From positions 1 to 64,000 of the forward strand of contig JBKQHQ010000216.1 of NCBI GenBank assembly GCA_052148715.1: 64,000 bases of DNA, given 5' to 3'. This document shows positions 17,441-26,543 of the stretch, piece by piece; positions within the stretch are counted from its first letter, which is position 1, and each line of letters starts with the position of its first letter. Source of the stretch: JBKQHQ01 sp052148715. GTDB lineage: Bacteria > Pseudomonadota > Alphaproteobacteria > Rhizobiales > Xanthobacteraceae. The notes below the pieces were generated by a model, which did no database searches, was not told where the DNA came from, and was given only the letters and a program-made list of their open reading frames with translations. The position numbers were made by a program, and so were the translations under genes.

Positions 17441-17659
17441 CGCGGGAAGACCACAAACCCTGCATTCCAGCCCGCGCCGGAGTCTGCGTCCGCGAATTGA
17501 GTGCACATCGCCCGCTTGGGCATCTACTCTCGAACCGACGGCGATCTGTTCAGCTAGCCGAAGACCGCCGCGGACGTCGTCCGGTTATTCGTCTCACGCG
17601 CCGAGCGACAGCAGCGCGGTCAAATTCATCCGGACAGTTCCTCAATCTCCTGCGCCGCG

Positions 17660-18115
17660 TCAGTTCGCGTCGACTCGCTCAAAGATTCCCTGCGCACAGG
17701 TGATCGCATCGCCCTCCTGCGCGACGAGGCGAAAACTTGCCCGGGTGTTGCCGGGCAGGAAGGTGACATAGTAAGTGCATACAAACACCCGGTTGTCCGG
17801 TGGCGGGAAACTGCCCTCGAATACGAAATTGCCACCTGCCCTGATCGTGTCCGCCACCCGCGCCATGGGGGCACCTTGCTGCAAGACATCGCCATTGCGA
17901 CGAACAAGAATGCTGTATCCGCCGGTGGCACCGGAGCCGGTGTTGATCCATTCGCCGATCAATCTCTGAAACATGCTCTCCGGCCCGAGCGCTCCGGTCC
18001 CCAGCTGGGGCGGCGCTCCAGACCCCATCTGGGCCGACGCACCGGTGACGGAAAACAATGGCGCCAGCACGAAAGCCAAGGCGATCAGGTAACGACTGCG
18101 AACAATTTTGGACAT
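17660..18115 (-). CDS. Secreted hypothetical protein sharing a module with its divergent neighbour
   Basis: A 151-residue exported protein. ATG 18115 has a GGGGAG ribosome site and opens into a signal peptide (cleavage near GASAQ, about residue 28). The mature part has LIGEWINTGSG, AGGNFVFEG, a CTYYV segment and a second Cys in ITCAQGIFER. The same order of motifs occurs at the N-terminus of the large protein encoded divergently from 18406 (LIGVWINSGTG, AGGNFTFSG, CVYYV, TCPAGAFQRE), so the two are paralogues. Two conserved Cys suggest one disulfide in the periplasm or outside. The fold may be lipocalin-like, by analogy with other WINxG-type modules; the function is unknown. Confidence 0.72.
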   Translation of the reverse strand: MSKIVRSRYLIALAFVLAPLFSVTGASAQMGSGAPPQLGTGALGPESMFQRLIGEWINTGSGATGGYSILVRRNGDVLQQGAPMARVADTIRAGGNFVFEGSFPPPDNRVFVCTYYVTFLPGNTRASFRLVAQEGDAITCAQGIFERVDAN

Positions 18116-18405
18116 CGTAGGCTCCCCGTGCATGGTCTTGCCAAAGTATCTGAAAGCTTGGCCGGTGGGAAGCGCCGGTGCATCGGGTCAACCGTAAACG
18201 CATTGAAATGTCGCGTTCGCGGCGCCGCGGCTGACGGCTTGAGCGTCTAAGAAAAAAGCTGGTGGCCCGCAGAACGGGTGCGCGCTATATTCCCGCAAGG
18301 CGACTCGCGGGGCGGTCGACCCTGTCGAAAAGCAGGGTCCTTGCGCTTCCGGTCTCTCCGAGGTTGTGCGAAAGTACCGGCGCAAGGAATCCTCGGGGGC
18401 TGACG

Positions 18406-20955
18406 ATGCGCCTTGTGGCAGCTTTTGCTTGCGCCCTGATGCTGATCCGCGCGGGCGCGCTCGCGAGGCTCGGCGGCGGCTTGGTTCTTGCCGCTACATT
18501 GCTCTTGGCGGGCGTGCCTCGCGTCGCCAATGCCCAAAACCAGCAACAATCGATCCTTCGGACGCTTCCCTTCTTGATCGGCGTATGGATCAACAGCGGG
18601 ACCGGGGAGAGGATAGAGATCTCCCCTAACGACAACATGATGCGGGGGAGCGGGGGCACGGCGCGCGGGCGGGCCGGGGTGATCGAAGCGGGGGGCAATT
18701 TCACCTTCTCGGGCGAAGACAACAACCGCCAAGCCTATACATGCGTGTACTACGTTTCCCTTCAGGCCGACGGGACGACATACTGGGATCGCAAATTGCA
18801 GGAGGGCGCCGGGACCTGTCCCGCGGGCGCCTTCCAGCGGGAAGTGGCGGCGCTGACGCTGGAGACGGCCGATACGCTCGAATTCGGTGGGGCTCAAGGA
18901 GGCCCCTTCTACCCGGCAGAATATTCGGTGCGTCTAGGATCCGACGGATTTGGCTCTCGCTGGTCGATCCAAGACAAACCTGCTTGGCTGGACGTCTCGC
19001 CGTCGTCGGGGGACCTTGTCTACAAGGACACGGTGACCGTCACATTCAGATTGGACCCGGCCGCACAGAGAATGCCTCCCGCCACTTACCCGGCCAGGAT
19101 CAGGTTCAGAAATGCCTTCGGGTCCGTTGAGCAGACATTGCGTCTGGTTATCGCACCACAAGCGCAGCCGCTGGGGCAACTGCTTGCCGATCCCTCGGAC
19201 GGACTCTCCTTCACGATTGTTCAAGGAGATCCCTCACCAATCGATTCCCTGTCGCTGCGTCTCTCGGCCCAGGGGCGCGGGTTTCATTGGTCAATGCGGG
19301 GCGTACCGGATTGGCTAGAAATTTTTCCGGCGCAGGGCGAACTCGCGGCCAACGGCTCGGTACAGGTCAGACTGACCTTGCGGCCGGCGGCGTCGGGGCG
19401 ACCGCCCGACACCTACCCTGCCACGCTCGTCTTCAAGGGCCCCGCCAACGAGGTCGAGCGGACCGTGCGTCTCGTCGTCAACGAACGGCCGGGTCAACTG
19501 GGCGTCGATCCGCCGGGCGCCGTCACGTTCACCGTTACAGAAGGCACTCCGGTCCCCGTGGATTCCAGATCCTTGCGGCTTTCTGCCAAAGGGCTTGGCT
19601 TTCGCTGGTCGATGCGCGGCATCCCGGACTGGCTGGAGATCTCACCAAGGCAGGGCGAGCTCGCGGCCAACGGCTCGGTGCAGGTCAGGTTGAGCTTGCT
19701 GTCGGCGGCGGCGGCACGACCACCCGACGCCTACCCCGCCACGCTCATCTTCACGGGCCCCGCCAACGAGGTCGAGCGCAGCGTGCTTCTCGTCGTCAAC
19801 GAACGGCCGGGTCAACTGGGCGTCGATCCGCCGGGCGCCGTCACCTTCACCGTTGCAGAAGGCGCTCCGGTGCCCGCTGATTCCAGATCGCTGCGGCTTT
19901 CGGCCCAGGGGGCAGGCTTTCGTTGGTCCAGCCGGGGCATCCCGGATTGGCTGGAGATTTCGCCGCCGCAAGGCGAACTCGCGGCCAATGGCTCCGCACA
20001 GATCAGGTTGACTTTGCGGTCGGCCGCGGCGATGCGAACGGCCGATACCTACCCCGCCACGCTCGTCTTCAAGGGCCCCGCCAACGAGGTCGAGCGGACC
20101 GTACGCCTTGTCGTCAACGAACGGCCGGGTCAACTGATAATGCTCGATCCGCCGGACGCCATCACGTTCACGGGTCCTCAGGGAGGTCCGTTCGTTCCGC
20201 CGGACTCCCAGCTGATGCGTCTCGCCGTCCAGGGGAACGGGGTGCAATGGTCTGCGCAAGGCAACGGACCAGATTGGCTAAAAATTTCGCCGACGCAGGG
20301 AGCGCTCGCGAATGGCGATTCGACGTATATTACGTTGCGCTTGCCGGATGCCGCGAAGATGAAGGAACCCAATACGTACGAGGACGTGATAACGATCGCC
20401 GGCCCCCGCAATCGGATCGAGCAAAAAGCGCGTCTGGTGGTGACTGATCCGCTGTCGCAATATAATTGGCGGCCCAACAGAGACATTTACGGCAACGACA
20501 TCGTCTCCACCGGAAACAGGCCCGGCATCCCGGGTCTTGAGCTAAGAACCTGCGCGGCGCTGTGCAATGCCAACAAGTCGTGCGTGGCATTCAGCTTCGA
20601 TCGAGGGACGAACCGCTGCTTTCTCAAGGACAAGATCGAAACCTCACTCCTCGACCCTCCGTCGATGCTGGGCGTGAAGAAACCCGAGGACTTGCCAAAG
20701 GCTTCGACCGTAACGGCCTCAATTCACCCACTCCACCGCAAGAGGTTCAACGTCCAGCCGGTGTTGCGCATGCGACGGTTCGATCTCGCGGATTGCCAAG
20801 CCGCCTGCGCTGACGAGTTGCGTTGCGTGGGCTTTAGCTTCTCGCGATCCGTGACGGATTCCGAAAACTGCGAGATGTTCAACTTCATGGACGGATACGG
20901 CTATGATGAAGACGCGGCGGCCGAAAGCGGCTTCAAGACGCAGGAGCCGGACTAG
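18406..20955 (+). CDS. Secreted modular protein: N-terminal WIN module, five BACON-like repeats, two PAN/Apple domains
   Basis: An 849-residue exported protein. ATG 18406 follows a GGGGG ribosome site; a signal peptide ends near ANAQNQ (about residue 45). Residues 52-150 are a module shared with the divergent neighbour. Residues about 161-681 are five repeats of about 106 residues, each with FRWSMRGIPDWLEISP, a TYPATLVF strand and a VRLVVNE end, as in BACON/Ig-like domains thought to bind carbohydrate or mucin. Residues about 687-849 hold two PAN/Apple-like units with paired cysteines (CAALCNANKSCVAFSF; CQAACADELRCVGFSF), a fold used for protein or glycan binding. No membrane anchor or sortase signal is seen. 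Adhesion or matrix binding is inferred from the domains. Confidence 0.8.
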   Translation: MRLVAAFACALMLIRAGALARLGGGLVLAATLLLAGVPRVANAQNQQQSILRTLPFLIGVWINSGTGERIEISPNDNMMRGSGGTARGRAGVIEAGGNFTFSGEDNNRQAYTCVYYVSLQADGTTYWDRKLQEGAGTCPAGAFQREVAALTLETADTLEFGGAQGGPFYPAEYSVRLGSDGFGSRWSIQDKPAWLDVSPSSGDLVYKDTVTVTFRLDPAAQRMPPATYPARIRFRNAFGSVEQTLRLVIAPQAQPLGQLLADPSDGLSFTIVQGDPSPIDSLSLRLSAQGRGFHWSMRGVPDWLEIFPAQGELAANGSVQVRLTLRPAASGRPPDTYPATLVFKGPANEVERTVRLVVNERPGQLGVDPPGAVTFTVTEGTPVPVDSRSLRLSAKGLGFRWSMRGIPDWLEISPRQGELAANGSVQVRLSLLSAAAARPPDAYPATLIFTGPANEVERSVLLVVNERPGQLGVDPPGAVTFTVAEGAPVPADSRSLRLSAQGAGFRWSSRGIPDWLEISPPQGELAANGSAQIRLTLRSAAAMRTADTYPATLVFKGPANEVERTVRLVVNERPGQLIMLDPPDAITFTGPQGGPFVPPDSQLMRLAVQGNGVQWSAQGNGPDWLKISPTQGALANGDSTYITLRLPDAAKMKEPNTYEDVITIAGPRNRIEQKARLVVTDPLSQYNWRPNRDIYGNDIVSTGNRPGIPGLELRTCAALCNANKSCVAFSFDRGTNRCFLKDKIETSLLDPPSMLGVKKPEDLPKASTVTASIHPLHRKRFNVQPVLRMRRFDLADCQAACADELRCVGFSFSRSVTDSENCEMFNFMDGYGYDEDAAAESGFKTQEPD
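19175..20128 (+). repeat. Three tandem 318-bp repeats encoding BACON-like domains
   Basis: The boundary sequence GAACGGCCGGGTCAACTG recurs with exact 318-base spacing (its GTCAACTG at 19493, 19811 and 20129). The middle copies are near-identical at DNA level, for example GGGCGTCGATCCGCCGGGCG in two of them. This indicates recent duplication of whole 106-residue domains; the first and fifth domains are more diverged. Confidence 0.85.
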
Positions 20956-20996
20956 GCCACGCTTCCGGTTCTTCGCCACCACCGGTTCCGTCACCC

Positions 20997-23375
20997 ATGA
21001 ATGCAGGCATTGGCCAAGCGCTTCCTCGCAAGGAGGACCTGCGCCTTCTGACCGGCAAGGGTCGCTACAGCGACGACGTCGACATGCCGGGCCAGGCGCA
21101 CGCCTATATGGTGCGGTCCGTGCATGCTCATGCGCGCATCCGCGCCGTCGAGACGGCGCGGGCGCGGGCGCTGCCGGGCGTCCTCGCGGTGCTGACCGGC
21201 GAGGACGCGAGGGCGGACGGCCTACAATCGATCCCGCATCGGCCCACACTCAATAGCCCGCCCGACATCCTGCTACAGAACCGGGACGGATCGGCGCCTC
21301 CGCTCACGCCGCACGCGCCGCTGCCGGCGGACCGGGTACGCTTCGTCGGCGAGGCGGTGGCCATGGTGGTCGCCGAAACCGTGCACGCGGCGAAGGACGC
21401 GGCCGAGCACGTCTCGGTCGACTACGAGCTCATGCGGAGCGTCACCAGCGCGCGGTCCGCGATCGGCGGCGGCACGCCGCCGCTCTACGACGAGCGCGCC
21501 AATCTGTTGATCGACGCAGACGCCGGCGATGCCGCCGGCGCCGCGGCGGCGTTCACGCGGGCGGCCCACGTCGTGCGGATCGAGACATGGATCCAGCGCG
21601 TTACCGGCGTGCCGATGGAGCCGCGCGCGGCGGTCGCCAGCTACGATCCCGCAACCGGGCGCTATTGGCTACACGCCGGCAGCGGCGGCATCGTCCGTCA
21701 GAAAGAGGAGCTTGCCGCGATCCTCGGCGTGCCGCAGGACGCCGTGCGCGTGACGGCGAACGAAATCGGCGGCAATTTCGGCACGCGCAACGGATTTTTT
21801 CCCGAATTCGCGCTGGTCGCCTGGGCGGCGAAGCGGATCGGGCGGCCGGTCAAGTGGACCTGCGAGCGGCACGAGGCGTTTCTCAGCGACTATCAGGGCC
21901 GCGATCTGTTCGTCGAGGCCGAGCTCGCGCTCGACGCCGACGGGCATTTCCTCGCGCTGCGCGGAACGAACCTGAGCAACATCGGCGCGCACGCGGCGTC
22001 CTACGTGCCGCTGACCAAGGGCGTCGGCCTGATGACGTCGGTCTACCGCGTCCCCGCCGCGCACATCCGCGCCCGCGCGGCGCTGAGCAACACCCCGCCG
22101 ACCAATCCCTATCGCAGCGCCGGGCGGCCGGAGGCGATGTTCGTGATCGAGCGGCTGGTCGATATGGCGGCGCAACGCCACGGCTTCGATCGGGTGGAAC
22201 TGCGGCGGCGCAACCTCGTGCCGACGTCCGCCATGCCGTATGCCAATCCTTTGGGTCTAACTTACGACAGCGGCGCCTATGAGCAGACGATGGACCAAGC
22301 GCTCACGCTCGGAGATTGGAGCGGATTTCCGAACCGGCGCGCGCAAGCGGCGCGGCGCGGGCGGTTGCGCGGCATCGGGCTTGCAAATTACGTCGAGGCG
22401 ACAAGCGGCGCGCCGCGCGAGCGCGCGGAGATTCACGTCCGCCCGGACCGCCGGATCGATGTCGTGATCGGCACGCTGTCGAGCGGACAAGGCCACGAAA
22501 CAAGCTTTGCTCAGTTGCTGACCGAGTGGTTCAGCGTTCCGGTCGAAAGTGTCAGCATGATCACGCATGATACCGACATCGTTCCGGTCGGCGGCGGCTC
22601 GCACTCCGCCCGCTCGATGCGCCTTGCCGGCATCGTCATCGGCGGCGCCGCCGACGTGATCATCGCCAAGGGCAAGCGGATCGCCGGGCACGCGCTTGAA
22701 GCCGGCGAGCACGACATCGTCTTTGCGGACGGACAATTTGCCGTTACGGGCACCGACCGCCGCATCGGGCTGTTCGAGGTCGCCGCCGCCGCGCAGGCGG
22801 GCGCCGACCTGCCCGACGATCTGCGCGGGCCGCTCAAGGCCGCGTGCGACGAGACCGTGCGGCTGTGCGCGTTTCCGTTCGGCAGCCACGTCTGCGAGGT
22901 CGAGATCGATCCGGAGGTGGGCGCCGTCGATGTCGTGAACTATGTGGCGGTCGACGACGTAGGCCGCGCCGTCAACCCGCTCATCCTGCACGGCCAGGCG
23001 CACGGCGGCATCGCCCAAGGCGTGGGCCAGGCGTTGCTCGAGCAATGCGTCTACGAGCCCGAGAGCGGGCAACTGCTGTCGGCTTCCTTCATGGACTACG
23101 CGATGCCGCGGGCGAATGGTCTGCCGACCTTCGTCACGGCGATCAGCGAGGTGCCCTCCCCGACCAATCGACTCGGGATACGCGGCGGCGGTGAAGGCGG
23201 AACGACGCCGGCGCTGGCGGTCGTCGTCAATGCCGTCGTCGACGCGCTGCGCGACTACGGCGTGGAGCATCTCGAAATGCCGGTCACATCCGAACGGATC
23301 TGGCAGGCCATCGAAACGGGAAAGCGGCGCGGTGCGCCCGCGCGCGAGAGGAGGACCTCGCGCTTGTGTCCGTAG
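20997..23375 (+). CDS. Molybdopterin-binding large subunit of the xanthine dehydrogenase/CoxL family
   Basis: A 792-residue protein of the xanthine oxidase family of Mo hydroxylases. An a/b-hammerhead domain (about 12-125) precedes the molybdopterin-binding part, with the Gln-containing loop GQGHETSFAQ and the C-terminal GGGEGGTTPA, whose Glu is the family's catalytic base. These enzymes hydroxylate aldehydes, purines, CO or aromatic acids and normally need FAD and 2Fe-2S subunits; neither is encoded nearby, so partners must come from elsewhere. The start lacks a strong ribosome site and lies 41 bases after the PAN-domain gene. The last residues (RLCP and stop) run into an inverted repeat starting at 23372, so the C-terminus may have been altered by it. 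Substrate not predictable. Confidence 0.85.
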   Translation: MNAGIGQALPRKEDLRLLTGKGRYSDDVDMPGQAHAYMVRSVHAHARIRAVETARARALPGVLAVLTGEDARADGLQSIPHRPTLNSPPDILLQNRDGSAPPLTPHAPLPADRVRFVGEAVAMVVAETVHAAKDAAEHVSVDYELMRSVTSARSAIGGGTPPLYDERANLLIDADAGDAAGAAAAFTRAAHVVRIETWIQRVTGVPMEPRAAVASYDPATGRYWLHAGSGGIVRQKEELAAILGVPQDAVRVTANEIGGNFGTRNGFFPEFALVAWAAKRIGRPVKWTCERHEAFLSDYQGRDLFVEAELALDADGHFLALRGTNLSNIGAHAASYVPLTKGVGLMTSVYRVPAAHIRARAALSNTPPTNPYRSAGRPEAMFVIERLVDMAAQRHGFDRVELRRRNLVPTSAMPYANPLGLTYDSGAYEQTMDQALTLGDWSGFPNRRAQAARRGRLRGIGLANYVEATSGAPRERAEIHVRPDRRIDVVIGTLSSGQGHETSFAQLLTEWFSVPVESVSMITHDTDIVPVGGGSHSARSMRLAGIVIGGAADVIIAKGKRIAGHALEAGEHDIVFADGQFAVTGTDRRIGLFEVAAAAQAGADLPDDLRGPLKAACDETVRLCAFPFGSHVCEVEIDPEVGAVDVVNYVAVDDVGRAVNPLILHGQAHGGIAQGVGQALLEQCVYEPESGQLLSASFMDYAMPRANGLPTFVTAISEVPSPTNRLGIRGGGEGGTTPALAVVVNAVVDALRDYGVEHLEMPVTSERIWQAIETGKRRGAPARERRTSRLCP

Positions 23376-23543
23376 GGTGGGCAAAGGCGGCCGCGAATTT
23401 CAAATTGATGCGCCACGCCGGGTCCGCCGTGCCCACGCGTTTCGGCTTTGCCACAGGATATTTAGGTTTAGTCACAGCGCGGGCACGGCGGGATTCGCGC
23501 GGTGTCAACACAGTGAGGCCTCGGCCGCCTTAGCCCACACTAC
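23372..23543. repeat. Long nested inverted repeat between convergent genes
   Basis: The outer arms, 23372-23393 (GTAGGGTGGGCAAAGGCGG and 3 more bases) and 23522-23543, pair at 20 of 22 positions. Inner arms 23424-23439 (CCGCCGTGCCCACGCG) and 23478-23491 (CGCGGGCACGGCGG) also pair. The GTAGGGTGGGCAAAGGCG core is, from memory, a common Bradyrhizobiaceae intergenic repeat. It may act as a two-way terminator for the genes ending at 23375 and 23562, and looks like a small non-autonomous element. Confidence 0.75.
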
Positions 23544-23561
23544 GCGTCTCGTCGTGTGTTT

Positions 23562-24044
23562 TCACTCCTCCTTGAGCCCCAGCGCAAGATTGTTGCCGGT
23601 GGCGCCGTAGTATTTGTAGGCCAGGAATTTGCCGGTCATGCCGATCTTGACGCGGTCGCCCTTCGGGTCGCTCTGGCGCGCGATGTCCATGTCGAAGTCG
23701 ATCGCCGACATGATGCCGTCGCCGAACTCTTCCTCGATCAGCGCCTTGAGCGCCGGACCGTTGACCATGATCAGCTCGTAGAACCGATAGATCAGCGGAT
23801 CGGTCGGCGGCATCGGCGTGCCGCGCGTCGGCACCTCGTTGAGCATGGCGGTCTCGGCCTTGGACAGGCCGAAGAGCTCGCCGGCCAAGGCCGCCTGCGG
23901 TTTGGTCAGCTTCATCTGGCCAAGGATCGCGCCGACGATCAGCACCGGCGAAAAGCCGCCGATCGCATCGCAAATGTGCTTCCAGGTCCAGCCCTTCTCA
24001 CGCTTGATGTCGAGCAGCTTTTCGGTCAGGTCTGCACGGGTCAC
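23562..24044 (-). CDS. cynS: Cyanate hydratase (cyanase)
   Basis: A 160-residue cyanase, the usual length. It converts cyanate and bicarbonate to carbamate, which gives ammonia and CO2, allowing cyanate detoxification and use as a nitrogen source. The N-terminal helical domain (about 1-85) contains AALAGELFGLSKAE; the C-terminal catalytic domain has DPLIYRFYELI, holding the active-site Arg and Glu, and EFGDGIMSAIDFDMD, holding the active-site Ser. It is cytoplasmic; the family forms decamers. No carbonic anhydrase (cynT) or cyanate transporter is adjacent. The gene is convergent with the molybdopterin gene, separated by the long inverted repeat, and divergent from the bis-MGD oxidoreductase. 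Confidence 0.95.
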   Translation of the reverse strand: MTRADLTEKLLDIKREKGWTWKHICDAIGGFSPVLIVGAILGQMKLTKPQAALAGELFGLSKAETAMLNEVPTRGTPMPPTDPLIYRFYELIMVNGPALKALIEEEFGDGIMSAIDFDMDIARQSDPKGDRVKIGMTGKFLAYKYYGATGNNLALGLKEE

Positions 24045-24320
24045 GCCTCTCTCCCTTCGTCTGCGACGGCTTGTTGGGTCATTCCTCGGCCCGTCTCCAT
24101 GTCCCGAGATTTCACCCGCGGAGCTTCAGGCCACAAACCAACCGGGGTCATGCAGAAACCATGCCAATTGGTACAAAAGACAAGTGCCGACAAATCGAGC
24201 GAACGGCGCAAAAGGGGTTATATGAAGGGAACAATATAATGTGTCTCTGGAGCCCACGGCTTCTCGTGATTCGATGAGGCCTGCTTCGGCGGCAGATCAC
24301 AGCCTTTGGTGGCGAGAGAA

Positions 24321-26477
24321 ATGGAGAACGAGAAACAAGGCACTGCGGTCCACCCCAGCACTTGCTGGGAATGCTCGACGTGCTGCGGCTCGCTGGTGAC
24401 GGTCGAAAATGACCGCGTGACGGAGATCGCTCCCAATCCGCAGCACCCCTACTCGCAAGGCGCGTTCTGCATCAAGGGCATTCGCGGCGCTCTCGGCATT
24501 ACCTACGGCGCCTCCCGCATCGTGCATCCCATGCGTCGGACAGGGCAGCGCGGCGGCGGGCAGTGGTCAAGAATCTCCTGGGACGAGGCTCTCGATGAGA
24601 TGGCGGAGCGCTTCGCAAGGGTGCGCTCGGAGTTCGGGCCCTTGGCCCTCGCCGGGGCGACCAGCGGCGCTTTTTTCAGCCGCAGCGTGATCTTCGCGCT
24701 CATGCTGCGCTCGCTCGGAAGCCCCAATTGGATGATCAACCAGGATCTGTGCGGCGGCTGCCGCGCGGTCAGCGCTCGCGCGACGGGCCTCAATATCACA
24801 TCCGGCGAGGACATCGAGCACACGCGGTGCATTCTCCTGGTCGGCAGAAACCCGTCCGCCGCCGATCCGGTGCAATGGGCCGCCATCAAGCGCGCCAAGA
24901 GCCGCGGCGCGCGCATGATCGTCATCGATCCGAAGCGAATTCCGGCCTGCGGCCTGGCCGACATTTGGCTGCGCCCGAAGCCCGGAACCGACGCGGCGAT
25001 CGCGCTCGCCATGCTGCACGTCATGATCTCCGAGGGCCTTTATGATCGTGCATTCGTCGAACGATGGTGTCACGGATTCGAGCACCTTGAAGAACGGGCC
25101 GCCGCGTATCCGCCCGGCGTCGCCGCGGAGCTGACGGGTGTTGCAGCCGAGGACATCGTGGCGGCTGCAAGGCTCTATGCGCAGGGTCCCTCCACGTTCG
25201 TCAGCGGCCACGGCATCGATGCATTCAGCGCAGGCGTGCAGACGTTTCGCGCCTATCATTGCCTCGTCGCCGTCAGCGGAAACGTGGATCGCGTGGGCGG
25301 AAACAGACGTCTCAAGACGCCGCGCGGCTTCAGAAGCTATCTCGACATCCTACACGATCCCGAATTCCGGCTGCCGCGCGCCGTGGAGGAGCAGACCATC
25401 GGGGCGGCACAGTTTCCGTTATGGGCCGGACCGCGGGGATGGCAGACCGCGTGTCACAACCCCTCAGTCATTTCCGCCATCCTGGAAGGCAAGCCGTATC
25501 CGGTGCGGGCGCTCTACATCAGCGGCGTGAACATCCTCGTCACCTATCCGAACACGGCACGAACGCTGGAGGCCCTGCGATCGCTCGACTTTCTCGCGGT
25601 CGCCACGCATTCGATGACGCCCACCGCCGAACTGGCTGACATCATCCTGCCGAAGACGACCACGCTCGAGGAGGAGGAGGTCTCCTTCATGCCGGCCGGC
25701 CCAGCGGTGCTCTATACTAAAAGTGCGGTGCCGCCGGCTGGGGAAGCGCGTTGTGAGCTCGACATCGCGGTTGCACTGCTCGACCGAATGGCTCGCCGCG
25801 GCGCCGTGACAAAAAATCTTGTTCCCTGGCGGACGCAGCGGGAGTTCAACGAATTCATTCTGGGTGACAGCGGCATTTCATTGTCGGCGCTGCAGCAGAC
25901 CGGCTACGCCGTCGTGCCCTATCGCCTTGGCAATTTCGAGGAGCAGCCGTTCGCGACGCCGACCGGAAAGGTCGAGCTGTTTTCCGAAACCATGCGCGAG
26001 GCGGGGCTCGATCCGCTTCCCGATTACACGGCGCCGCGACGCGACGCGGAACCGGCGGAGCTGCGCGCCCAGTATCCGTTGGTGCTTCTCACCGGCGACC
26101 GGGAAAGGACCTATCATCATTCCCGATTTCGGGAGCAGGCCTGGGCCGAGAAGGTGTCGCCGGATCCGATCCTTCTGATCAACCCGGCCACGGCGCGATC
26201 GCTCGGCGTGGCGGATCGGGACTGGGTGACCGTCGAGACGCCGAAAGTCCAAGCCTCCTGCCGGTTGCGCGTGAAGATCAGCGAGGCCACGCCGCCGAAT
26301 GTGGTCAGCACCGGGATGGGATGGTGGAAGCCTAACAGCGATGATCCGAGTCACGGCGCCTTCGAGATCAATATCAATGCGGCGATGTCGTACGAGGGCC
26401 CTTGGGATCGCGCATCCGGATCGGCCGACACGCGCGGCCTCCCCTGCCGGGTACGCCTTGCGCATGCCCCGGGATGA
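24321..26477 (+). CDS. Bis-MGD molybdenum oxidoreductase with 4Fe-4S site (DMSO reductase family)
   Basis: A protein of about 718 residues of the DMSO reductase superfamily. Its N-terminus binds a 4Fe-4S cluster through CWECSTCC and a later Cys in FCIKG. NQDLCGGCRA probably supplies the Cys ligand to Mo, as in the formate dehydrogenase and thiosulfate/polysulfide reductase branches. The C-terminal molybdopterin-dinucleotide domain (about 600-715) has LLTGDRERTYHHSRFR and a GMGWW segment. No Tat signal is seen, so it is probably cytoplasmic, like assimilatory or formate-type enzymes. I chose ATG 24321; the frame also opens at TTG 24306 and GTG 24309. No electron-transfer subunit is adjacent. 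Substrate unknown. Confidence 0.85.
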   Translation: MENEKQGTAVHPSTCWECSTCCGSLVTVENDRVTEIAPNPQHPYSQGAFCIKGIRGALGITYGASRIVHPMRRTGQRGGGQWSRISWDEALDEMAERFARVRSEFGPLALAGATSGAFFSRSVIFALMLRSLGSPNWMINQDLCGGCRAVSARATGLNITSGEDIEHTRCILLVGRNPSAADPVQWAAIKRAKSRGARMIVIDPKRIPACGLADIWLRPKPGTDAAIALAMLHVMISEGLYDRAFVERWCHGFEHLEERAAAYPPGVAAELTGVAAEDIVAAARLYAQGPSTFVSGHGIDAFSAGVQTFRAYHCLVAVSGNVDRVGGNRRLKTPRGFRSYLDILHDPEFRLPRAVEEQTIGAAQFPLWAGPRGWQTACHNPSVISAILEGKPYPVRALYISGVNILVTYPNTARTLEALRSLDFLAVATHSMTPTAELADIILPKTTTLEEEEVSFMPAGPAVLYTKSAVPPAGEARCELDIAVALLDRMARRGAVTKNLVPWRTQREFNEFILGDSGISLSALQQTGYAVVPYRLGNFEEQPFATPTGKVELFSETMREAGLDPLPDYTAPRRDAEPAELRAQYPLVLLTGDRERTYHHSRFREQAWAEKVSPDPILLINPATARSLGVADRDWVTVETPKVQASCRLRVKISEATPPNVVSTGMGWWKPNSDDPSHGAFEININAAMSYEGPWDRASGSADTRGLPCRVRLAHAPG

Positions 26478-26543
26478 GCTCGTCGGGGCGGCTGGCAAGG
26501 ACTCGCTGATTTGCGCCGGGCGTTCTAACGAAGGACTGATCAT

